64,000 nucleotides of DNA, taken from NCBI GenBank assembly GCA_031425155.1, contig JANPIV010000017.1, positions 62,001-126,000 on the forward strand. The letters are read 5' to 3'. The DNA is from M3007 sp031425155 (GTDB taxonomy: Bacteria; Bacteroidota; Bacteroidia; Chitinophagales; Saprospiraceae). The notes under the pieces are model-generated. The model saw only the letters and a program-made list of their open reading frames with translations. It had not been told where the DNA came from and did not search any database. This document shows, one piece after another, positions 1 to 8,000 of this stretch (the first letter of the stretch is position 1; the number at the start of each line of letters is the position of its first letter). Both the position numbers and the translations under genes were made by a program.

Positions 1-639
1 CTCGTAAAATACTTTAAACGAAGGACTCCTAAACGGCCAGGGTTCCACACAGATATCTTTGTTGGGTTTGTAATGCACCGTATTCATATCTCCATCCGGG
101 CTTTTAGAAATTTCCATTTTCCTTCCCTCGTGTTGTATTTTATCTAAACAGATTAATAGCGAAAACGCATCGCTCCATTCTAAGAACCTGTAAAGCCTTG
201 CTGCAAATTTCTTATCAATATGTAGATTCTTCAAAATAGTGGATCGGTATTGCTCCTGATCCTTTAAAAAATAATCCAATCCTTTGTCTGTTTTTCTTTT
301 ATCGCCATCGTATAAAAATTTTAGATGAAGAGAACTGAGCAACCCGTTCAACTGGCTTTTTGAGTTTCCAATCTCAATCAGGCTCAGCAACGGCGTTATA
401 TCAGTCTTCGTATTCCCGTCTGCCACTGTAAAGTTCCTGGGGGCTCCTGCGTCTGTAAGGTTTTGATGGGCCAGTGTTTCAGTTACCCCGTCATCATGCT
501 CTGCAATGGCAACGAGAACAGGAACCATTATTTCTACAGGCAAATCAATATTGTATTGATAAGCAATCATTGCGGCCAACAATCCATGGGAACGCTGTGT
601 AATAATTTTCCAACCTTTCTGATGTGATGATACAATCAT
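1..639 (-). CDS. DUF3891-like protein, 3' end cut by window edge
   Basis: An open frame runs from an ATG at 639 on the minus strand to the window edge with no stop, giving 213 codons of a partial protein. The N-terminus reads MIVSSHQKGWKIITQRSHG and is followed by a stretch with IAEHDDG, which resembles the opening and the His/Asp-containing segment of DUF3891 proteins. A later LEWSDAFSLLICLDK stretch also fits that family, in which a conserved aspartate sits in a 'C/S-D-x-x-S-L' helix. Function of the family is not established, and the HDD residues suggest a metal-binding hydrolase-like fold only by inference. No signal peptide or membrane span is visible. It lies downstream of, and in the same direction as, the broken formate/nitrite transporter gene, with about 60 bp between them. 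The family assignment is from memory of the sequence pattern and is moderately confident. Confidence 0.6.
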   Translation of the reverse strand, partial: MIVSSHQKGWKIITQRSHGLLAAMIAYQYNIDLPVEIMVPVLVAIAEHDDGVTETLAHQNLTDAGAPRNFTVADGNTKTDITPLLSLIEIGNSKSQLNGLLSSLHLKFLYDGDKRKTDKGLDYFLKDQEQYRSTILKNLHIDKKFAARLYRFLEWSDAFSLLICLDKIQHEGRKMEISKSPDGDMNTVHYKPNKDICVEPWPFRSPSFKVFYE

Positions 640-699
640 AATAATTTAAATAGCGATGATTTCATCCCTGCTTCTTTGGTTTTGGTTATGCGCTGCTTG

Positions 700-1281
700 C
701 TATTTTCGTCTACTATGTCCATATTTTACTAAAGCTACCAACGCTACTCCGCCAATTATATTGCCCAACGTAGCAAGACTTTGAAATCTTATAAATTCAA
801 GCCCGCTTATATCGTTTGCACTACCAAAATAAGCCATAAATATTTCTATAGATCCAACAATGCAATGGTGCAATCCTGCAATGCTAATAATGAATGTTAC
901 AAAAAATATCATTGCTACACGGCTTAGGGTATCTTGTGCCGAGCTTAGCAACCATGAAAGCGTGCCCATAAGCCAGCCTGCCATTATACTACTAACTAAA
1001 ATATTACTGCTGCTGTAAGCAATCATCTTTTGCGATACAAAATGAAAAAAATCAAGCGAAATAAGATGTCTCCCCGCATTAAATTGTAAAACAATTGTGC
1101 CAAAAAGGTAACCTCCAATTAAATTACCTGCATAAATAATTGCCCAAAGATTCAATAAACTTTTAAACGAAGCTTTGCCATTAAGTACAGGTATAGTAGC
1201 CAAAACGGTATGTTCTGTAAAAAGCTCCGAGCGGCCAATAATTACAAAAATATAACCAATAGGATATACCAATGCCATCAT
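700..1281 (-). CDS. Formate/nitrite transporter (FNT) family, C-terminal fragment of a split gene
   Basis: This 193-aa frame carries most of an FNT-family channel: several hydrophobic spans and the diagnostic GRSELFTEHT stretch near residue 17, which in FNT proteins lies at the pore-lining broken helix. FNT proteins are pentameric inner-membrane channels for small monocarboxylates or nitrite. An intact protein is about 260-280 aa and should begin with the segment encoded by the adjacent frame (1281-1523). The ATG overlaps the stop codon of that frame by one base (TAATG). Joining the two frames with a one-base shift restores a continuous FNT-like sequence, so this is either a frameshifted pseudogene, an assembly or sequencing error, or a gene split into two translationally coupled halves. 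Substrate cannot be told from the sequence. Confidence 0.7.
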   Translation of the reverse strand: MMALVYPIGYIFVIIGRSELFTEHTVLATIPVLNGKASFKSLLNLWAIIYAGNLIGGYLFGTIVLQFNAGRHLISLDFFHFVSQKMIAYSSSNILVSSIMAGWLMGTLSWLLSSAQDTLSRVAMIFFVTFIISIAGLHHCIVGSIEIFMAYFGSANDISGLEFIRFQSLATLGNIIGGVALVALVKYGHSRRK

Positions 1282-1523
1282 TAATATAGTTTACCGTAGC
1301 TTACTTCCGTTTTAAAAAAGGTATAAATTATACCAATAACCAGTATGCTAAAACCCACCTCCAAACCTGCAGAAAGTGAAGACAAAAGAAGCCCGAAATT
1401 AGAACGACGGTGTTCTTTTAACCCTGTGTCTATTTGCTCAACCATTATTTCATAAGGCTCTTTTGGTTGCTCTAGTGTATGTTCAGATAGTTTAGTTAGC
1501 TCTTCTTTTTTTACTGTAAGCAT
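1281..1523 (-). CDS. Formate/nitrite transporter family, N-terminal fragment of a split gene
   Basis: An 80-aa frame with a charged cytoplasmic N-terminus followed by LSAGLEVGFSILVIGIIYTFF, which matches the first transmembrane helix of FNT-family channels (the 'G-L-E/D-x-G-F' motif). It stops just after the first span, where an intact protein would run on into the 'YPIGYIFVIIGRSELFTEHT' region now found in the next frame. The break is at the TAATG overlap at 1279-1283. No second span is present, so the fragment on its own cannot form a channel. It is the promoter-proximal half, and the region upstream (1524-2331) is non-coding and rich in inverted repeats. Confidence 0.65.
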   Translation of the reverse strand: MLTVKKEELTKLSEHTLEQPKEPYEIMVEQIDTGLKEHRRSNFGLLLSSLSAGLEVGFSILVIGIIYTFFKTEVSYGKLY

Positions 1524-1733
1524 AGCGTTGTATTTAAGTACTATAGGAAATCAGCATACTGATTATTTTTTATTAGGTTAAAATTTTAAACTTCAACCAC
1601 AAAGGTGAGGTTCTTTGTCATGGTTTCCGTTACACAATTTCTCAAAAGAATTACAAGATTCACACTTTTTAGATAATGAAAAGTGTCGGCAGTTACCTAA
1701 GTACAATAAAATCAGCGTATTTTTTTGGTTGAG

Positions 1734-1796
1734 AAAACACTCTTTCATTTTTTTTGGGTCGGCTTGGTGTATGGGAAAAAAATGAAAGTGTGTTTT
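1734..1796. repeat. Inverted repeat, 21-bp arms with one mismatch
   Basis: The arms at 1734-1754 and 1776-1796 are complementary at 20 of 21 positions (core CTTTCATTTTTTT), separated by a 21-base loop. The structure ends in runs of A and T on both strands, so it could act as a bidirectional terminator, but the nearest gene ends are hundreds of bases away. A smaller 8-bp palindrome lies just before it. Confidence 0.6.
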
Positions 1797-2073
1797 GTGC
1801 TGTGGAGTGGGCAGGCTTTTTTACAAATTTATTTTCACGTTAGGCATTAGAAGTCGAGTAAGTCGTCCACCCAAAGATTGGTCAATACTTGTCAGGTTGA
1901 TGGTTGCACGGTCGGCCTTAGGGTTTCTGCTAACGTGATAATATGCGAACCTCGCACATCTAAGGCACAAAGGTAAAAAAAATAGCAGATCACTGAAAAC
2001 CTTTCAGAAAGTATTTTTCAAATAGCACTAAATCAAAACCTTGCGAATCATCAAATGAAAACTTTCATTCCAG

Positions 2074-2112
2074 AAACAATACAAAATGCGAAGTACGCAT
2101 TTTGTATTGTTT
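2074..2112. repeat. Perfect 17-bp hairpin with a third arm copy nearby
   Basis: AAACAATACAAAATGCG at 2074-2090 pairs perfectly with 2096-2112 around a 5-base loop (AAGTA). A 14-base direct copy of the arm, CAATACAAAATGCG, recurs at 2122-2135. The hairpin sits some 220 bases downstream of the end of the minus-strand rhodanese gene, so it could be a terminator-like structure, a site for a dimeric DNA-binding protein, or the end of a mobile element. Confidence 0.6.
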
Positions 2113-2331
2113 TCGGTTCGGCAATACAAAATGCGCACTTCCTTCACCCCTCTTTTTTATCGAGCATGATGATTTCCTCCCCTACCACTTCCGTCTATGG
2201 CTTTTGATGTCAAGACGGCTTTATTGTTTGGGAGTATGTTTTATTTTCTCATTGGTACTAACTATGATTTCCCGTCACTTCCTTCTATAGCACCAGTCGC
2301 GCAAAAACCCGCTTTGCCCAAGCCCCTCTCC

Positions 2332-3729
2332 TCACACCACTTCCACCTCCTTCAATCCCACCCCCGTCTGCTTGATCGCATTATACCCGCCATCTACTTC
2401 CTTGAAATGATGAATGCCCCGGCTTTTCAGAATAGAAGCGGCGATCATGGAGCGGAAACCTCCGGCGCAATGCAGGAAAAATGGCTCTTCGTCGGAGAGC
2501 GTAGGCATCCAGTCGTTGATGGTATCCAGCGGACGATTTTCGGCTCCGGCGATGTGGCCACTCTCGTATTCGGCTTCCCGGCGGACATCCAGCACCGGCG
2601 TTTTTTGGACAGCAAACTGTGCCGCAAATTCCTCCGCTGAAATACGTTCGACGGTGTCTGTTTCTTTCCCTGCTGCGGCCCAGGCCGCTATGCCGCCTTG
2701 CAAATAACCCAGCGAATGATCATACCCGACGCGGGCCAGACGCGTGACCGTTTCTTCTTCCTGACCAGGCTCCGTCACCAGCAAGATCGGCTGCTGCAAA
2801 TCCGGGATGAGTGCCCCCACCCAGGGCGCGAACTGGCCTTTGAGACTGATATTGATCGAGTTAGGAATGTGGCTTTTGGCAAACTCACTGTCGGGCCGTA
2901 CATCGAGCACCAGGGCCTGATGCATAGTCGCCAGGGCTTCCAGTTCGTCGGGCGTGAGGGCTGTTAATCCGCGTTGCAGCACCTGATCGAGACCGGGCGC
3001 GCCCCCCTTATTGAGGGCCACATTTTGCGGAAAATAAGCGGGCGGCGGTGTCAAACCTGCCGTTACTTCCCGAATAAACTGGACCTTGTCTTCCGCGCGC
3101 AGAGCATAGTTCACCAACTTTTGGTGGCCCAATGAATCGAAAGTTTCCTTCGACATATTTTTGCCGCAGGCGGAACCAGCGCCGTGCGCCGGATAGATAA
3201 CCACGTGATCGGGCAGGGGCTTTATCTGGTTTTTCAAACTTTCGTACAGCATTCCCGCGAGGTCGTCCTGGGTCATGCCCGACGACTTTTGGGCCAGATC
3301 GGGGCGGCCAACATCGCCGATGAACAGCGTATCGCCGGTAAACAGCGCGTATTCACGGCCTTGCTCATCCAACAGCAGATAACAGGTGCTTTCGAGGGTG
3401 TGGCCCGGCGTATGCAAAGCCCGAATCGTGATATTGCCCACTTTGAATTCTTCACCGTCGCGGGCAATATGCGCCGCAAAGTTGGTCTCTGCGCCCGGCC
3501 CATAGACGATGGTCGCGCCAGATTTGGCCGCTAAATCGAGGTGCCCGCTCACAAAATCGGCGTGAAAGTGCGTTTCAAAAACGTATTTGATTTGTGCATC
3601 ATTCTTTGCCGCCTTTTGCAAATAAGTACCCACTTCGCGGAGGGGATCAATGACGGCCGCTTCGCCCGCACTTTCGATGTAGTACGCGCCCTGCGCCAGA
3701 CAACCGGTATAAATTTGTTCGACCTTCAT
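2332..3729 (-). CDS. Persulfide dioxygenase-type MBL-fold protein with two C-terminal rhodanese domains
   Basis: A 465-aa cytoplasmic enzyme of the ETHE1/persulfide dioxygenase plus rhodanese fusion class. These oxidise glutathione persulfide to sulfite and glutathione with a mononuclear iron, and rhodanese domains move sulfane sulfur to or from that site. The MBL part (about residues 1-240) shows THFHADFVSGH, HTPGHT, FTGDTLF and YPAHGAGSACG, which supply the metal ligands. The first rhodanese domain (about 265-350) has LLVTEP where the active-site loop should be and no cysteine, so it is probably structural. The second (about 370-465) keeps HCAGGFRS with the catalytic cysteine near residue 421. 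The frame is open from a TTG seven codons upstream, but the ATG at 3729 is preferred because the family starts MKVEQIYTGCL. It is transcribed alone, divergently from the coiled-coil gene. Confidence 0.88.
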   Translation of the reverse strand: MKVEQIYTGCLAQGAYYIESAGEAAVIDPLREVGTYLQKAAKNDAQIKYVFETHFHADFVSGHLDLAAKSGATIVYGPGAETNFAAHIARDGEEFKVGNITIRALHTPGHTLESTCYLLLDEQGREYALFTGDTLFIGDVGRPDLAQKSSGMTQDDLAGMLYESLKNQIKPLPDHVVIYPAHGAGSACGKNMSKETFDSLGHQKLVNYALRAEDKVQFIREVTAGLTPPPAYFPQNVALNKGGAPGLDQVLQRGLTALTPDELEALATMHQALVLDVRPDSEFAKSHIPNSINISLKGQFAPWVGALIPDLQQPILLVTEPGQEEETVTRLARVGYDHSLGYLQGGIAAWAAAGKETDTVERISAEEFAAQFAVQKTPVLDVRREAEYESGHIAGAENRPLDTINDWMPTLSDEEPFFLHCAGGFRSMIAASILKSRGIHHFKEVDGGYNAIKQTGVGLKEVEVV

Positions 3730-3979
3730 CGGGTAGTGTTTTTTTAACAAAGGTAGGGAAAGGTAGACGGGTGGAGTACCCTTCTTTGCCCGAAAAACAT
3801 TATTTATAAGGGTATTTCTTACATTCTTTTACTTTCCGTTCTTTTGCCAAAAACAGTTTTTTATCTTGCCGGGGCAAAAACGGCGCAAAATTTGACAAGG
3901 CGTCAGGATGTCGCGCTAACTGGTGTTCTTGCGGTGTGCTAACAGCTCGTTTATCAATCCTTTACATCAAATCTTCCGT

Positions 3980-4903
3980 ATGAACGATAACCAAAATTCA
4001 CGTGTCTATGGCATCGTGATCGCTTCTTTACTCGTCCTCTCTGCCGCTCTTGGCTATTTTTTCTGGCAAAAATCGCGGACGTATTTGCAGGAGAGCGAAC
4101 GAATGGAAGCCGAAAAGGTGCAGTTAGCGACCGCCAAATCCAATATTGAACGGTCATTGGATAGCCTGGCTACTTCTTACGCGGATTTGCGTACCGAAAA
4201 TGAAACGCTGAGTGGAAAAATAACCACCACCGCCGCTTTGATCCAGCAAAAAGAAGGTATCATCCGCGATATTAAAATCACTTCCGCCAGGGACTTGCAG
4301 CAACTGCGCGATCAGGTGAGTACGCTGGAAAGAACGAAGATTGAATATGAGACGATCATCAGTGCGCTGAAGGGCGAAAACGATGGTCTGAAGGACGAAA
4401 ACAAGCGCTTGACGGGCGAAAACCTGCAATTGAAGGGCAATAATACCGTTTTGAGTAGCAAGGTAGAAGGCCTCGCCCAACAACTGGAGGAGCAAATCCG
4501 TAAGACCCAGTCAGCTACTTTCAAAGCATCTTCTTTCCGGGTCGTCGCTACCCGGCGCAACGAGAAACTGACCACTAAGGCCAAACGCGTACGCACTATT
4601 GATGTGAGTTTCGACCTGGTTAACGTGCCTGCTAATTATCAGGGCACCCAAAAACTTTACCTGGTCATTACGGATGAAAAAGGTACACCGATCATTGGCG
4701 AAGGCTTGGCCAAAGCCACCGTGTATGCGCCCACAGGCCCCATTGATATTACAGCCCAACAAGTAAAAACGGCAGTGCTGGAGGAAGTCCAACGGTTGTC
4801 ATTCAACTACAAATTTGACGACCGTCTCAAATCCGGTGCTTACGTGGTAGCCATTTATTCCGACCAGGGATTGTTGGGAGTGGCCAGTTTCCGGCTGTCA
4901 TAA
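3980..4903 (+). CDS. Single-span inner-membrane protein with long coiled coil
   Basis: A 307-aa protein with a short cytoplasmic N-terminus, one hydrophobic span (about residues 10-30, VYGIVIASLLVLSAALGYFFW), a coiled coil of roughly 150 residues rich in Glu, Lys, Leu and Gln, and a C-terminal beta-rich domain of about 100 residues. No enzymatic motif is visible. Similar Bacteroidota proteins are annotated only as hypothetical or, from the coiled coil, as 'chromosome partitioning' proteins, which I do not support. The start at 3980 is chosen because the frame upstream lacks similarity to a coding region and the resulting N-terminus leads directly into the membrane span. A strong terminator follows at 4945-4986, separating it from the tamB-like gene. 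Confidence 0.7.
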   Translation: MNDNQNSRVYGIVIASLLVLSAALGYFFWQKSRTYLQESERMEAEKVQLATAKSNIERSLDSLATSYADLRTENETLSGKITTTAALIQQKEGIIRDIKITSARDLQQLRDQVSTLERTKIEYETIISALKGENDGLKDENKRLTGENLQLKGNNTVLSSKVEGLAQQLEEQIRKTQSATFKASSFRVVATRRNEKLTTKAKRVRTIDVSFDLVNVPANYQGTQKLYLVITDEKGTPIIGEGLAKATVYAPTGPIDITAQQVKTAVLEEVQRLSFNYKFDDRLKSGAYVVAIYSDQGLLGVASFRLS

Positions 4904-4944
4904 TAGCGGCAGCAAAACACTCCGGGTTTTTTATCGTTATACCG

Positions 4945-4986
4945 CAGAAAAGTGTGGAGCAACCAGTTCCGCACTTTTCTGTTTTT
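4945..4986 (+). terminator. Rho-independent terminator after the coiled-coil gene
   Basis: Stem 4945-4959 pairs with 4967-4981 (outer part CAGAAAAGTG with CACTTTTCTG; inner part with G-T wobbles), loop CAACCAG, followed by TTTTT. It ends the gene at 3980-4903. The next gene starts at 5005, so tamB is presumably transcribed from read-through or from a promoter within this short gap. Confidence 0.75.
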
Positions 4987-5004
4987 ACGTTATTAAATTA
5001 CCTA

Positions 5005-8000
5005 ATGGCTGAACCCGTTCCACCAGTTTCTCCCGTACCGCGCACCCCCGTGTCGCGGATTCTGACGATGCTCCGCAATGGATGGCGGCGCGTGGAAAAT
5101 CTGGTTTTTGTGCTGGTAGTGGCTTTTATCGCGTTATACTTTGTATTGCAAATGCCAGCGGTGCAAAACTGGCTGGTGGAAAAAGTAACCACCTATTTGT
5201 CCAAAGAACTAAAGACCACCGTGAGAATCCGGCACCTGGATTTTGAGTTTTTTGATAAATTAGTGCTGGACGGCGTATATGTGCAGGATTTGCAGGGAGA
5301 TACGCTTTTATATGCCGGGCAATTGACGGCGGGGCTGAGTGCCAATATCTTTTCGCTGCTCGACAACCGCCTCGAGTTTGACGAAGTCAGCCTGGAAAAA
5401 GCCCGCTTCAACATTCGCCGGGCGGCAGGGGAGTACGACAATAATCTCCAGTTCTTGATTGATTATTTTTCTACTCCCAAAAAAGACAATACTCCGAAAA
5501 AGCCGTTTAAAATCGGTTTAAAAGCTCGGAATGTGCATCTGCACGATGTAGAATTTATTCAGGATGACGAAGTGAGCGGCCAGAAAATGCGAGCTGCTAT
5601 CAGGGACGGGAATGTGCAGTTGAATCAGCTCAATCTAGTGGCCAATGTAGTGGACATTCGCTCGGTAGAGCTGGATGGGCTGGTGTTCAACCTCATCCAG
5701 TACCCTGCCAAGCCACTACCGCCACGTACCTCTGTGATGCAGCCGGTGCAGACTCCGCTCGATTCGCTGGCAGCGGGCACTTTGGGCAAAGGTAACGCCC
5801 GGCCGATGCTGCGCTTCTCCCTGGCCAGTTTCTCGCTCAATAAGGGCTACTTTTCGATGGATCGCTTCCAGAAGTCTCCCGCCCGTACGACGGATGAAGG
5901 CGTGATGGATTTCAATCACCTGCTGGTGCAGGACATTGATCTGCAGGCGGCAAACATCGTCTCCAATCCCGATTCGACTTTTGAAGGGCGATTATTAAAT
6001 CTGGCGGCCCGCGAACAGAGCGGTTTTCAACTTACTCGTAGTCAGATCAATAGGGTAGTGGTGGGTAGCACCCTGACGGCCCTGTACGGGGCGAATATCC
6101 AGACACCGCAATCCGCTATTGGCGACACCATTGCTTTCAACTATCAGGACCGCAATGATTTTCGCCAGTTCAATACTAAGGTAGGGATGGACATCCGGCT
6201 GGCGAAGGGTTCCCATCTGCGGCTGGGCGACATCGCGTATTTCAGCGGAGCGATTGCCAGAAATAACTTTTTTAAATCCAACCGGGAAACCGTAGCCGAA
6301 ATCACGGGCACCGTGAGTGGTACAGTGAATAATCTGAATGGCCGTAATCTGGATATTCGCGTTGGAAATCGCGCTTTTATGCGTGGCAATTTCGATGGCG
6401 ATGACCTGACCAAAGGTGCAGACCTGATGCGGATGACGTTTGACTTTCAGCAGTTGCAATCTGATATTCAGTCCATTCGTAATATCATTCCCGGCTTTAA
6501 TGCGCCGCAGTATTTTGACCGTCTGGGCAATATTGGCTTCTCCGGCACCTATCAGGTGTTGTTTTCCTACAACCATCTGCTTACGGGCAACCTGACGTCC
6601 AACCTTGGTTCGGCTAAGGTGGACATGGAATTAGACCTCACTGGCGGTCGTGAAAAAGCAGTCTATTCCGGTAGATTGAACCTCAATAATTTTGACCTGG
6701 GTGCCTGGACCGGCAATCCCAATTTTGGCAAAACTACTTTTAACGTAAATATTGCCGATGGTTCTACGGGCCTGACTTTGCCTACGCTGAGCGCAAAATT
6801 GCAAGGTCAGATAGACACTTTTTACTTCAAAGGTTACAACTATAAAAACGTCAAATTAGATGGCTCTTTTGAGAAGAAAGTGTTTGACGGAACGGTAGGT
6901 ATTCAGGACCCGAATGTTGATTTTGTCTTTGACGGAAGTATTAATTTGCGGGATACTACGCCGGTTTTTATTTTCAAAACCGACATCCGGCGACTGGATT
7001 TGGGCAAAATCAACCTGAGTAAAAAAGACCTGGTTATTTCCGGGAAAGTAGAACAACTGCGCATCGCCGCAGATAACTGGTCGGACCTGACGGGGACGGC
7101 TATTCTGCGTAATTTTGTGCTGCAAAGCAATGATATAAAACACCGGGTAGATTCCCTGCGGTTTTCTTCTTTCCTGCGCCCCGATGGAAGCCGGTATTTT
7201 GAAGTGCTCTCCGACATAGCCGAAGCGTATATGGAAGGTAATTTCAACCTGAAACGGGCACCCCGCGAAATGATGCAATTATTCAGTCGTCATCACCCGG
7301 AATTTGCGGCTAAACTGGGTTTTCCGCCGCCCGATTCCCTGGTGTTACTGGATAATTTTGTACTGCATGTTAATATTAAAAATACCCGCGACCTGACCCA
7401 ATTATTTGCACCGGGTCTGGATACTTTAACCAATATTATAATAGATGGACGGGTAGATGCTGCCGAAGGTTCGTCTAATCTGGCAGTTAGTATTCCTAAA
7501 ATAAAATATAACGCCATTCAGGCTCAGAATATAGTAGTGAGGTGGTCGGCGCAGGATGAAATAGCGCAGTATTATTTGCGAATTCCGCAATCCAGTATTT
7601 CAAAGACTAAACTGGCCCCGATTAGATTGCAGGGGCAACTGCAACGTAATGCGCTGAGTTTCAAATTGACGGCCCGTGACTCCAACACGATTGTGCGGGG
7701 TGTCAATCTGGATGGCGTATTAAGCGCGGTGGACAGTCTGTGGCAAATAAAATTTAATTCCTCGGATATTGCACTGTTCAATCAGCAGTGGGTGATGAGT
7801 GAGGATAACTATGTGCGGTTTGGTAAAGGTTTTATTGCTACGCAGGAATTTGAGTTTTTCAATGGCGACCAGCGGATTCGATTGGATAGTACTAATAACG
7901 GGCGCGGACTTTCCCTGTCGCTCACCAACTTTGATCTTGACTTTCTGAACCGCTTTACAGCCAGCCGGAACGTGACTTTTAAAGGCAAGATTTATGACTT

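Larger units (their letters stand above)
1524..2331. other. Non-coding, hairpin-rich intergenic stretch
   Basis: About 800 bases without a convincing gene. The short plus-strand frames here have no family features and partly run antisense into the rhodanese gene. It holds four palindromic structures: 1662-1669/1679-1686 (8 bp), 1734-1754/1776-1796 (20 of 21 bp paired), 1836-1843/1930-1937 (CACGTTAG and its complement, 94 bp apart) and 2074-2090/2096-2112 (17 bp perfect). A third partial copy of the last arm lies at 2122-2135. Such spacing is compatible with a decayed repeat element, structured RNA or regulatory sites; the sequence alone does not decide. Confidence 0.6.

Noticed and set aside
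1836..1937. attC-like site of an integron, suggested by the CACGTTAG arms
   Set aside because: The core repeats point the opposite way from attC (GTTAG outside and CTAAC inside) and no integron integrase or cassette is present.
2197..2640. A 147-codon plus-strand frame
   Set aside because: It overlaps the conserved C-terminal rhodanese domain on the other strand and has no features.
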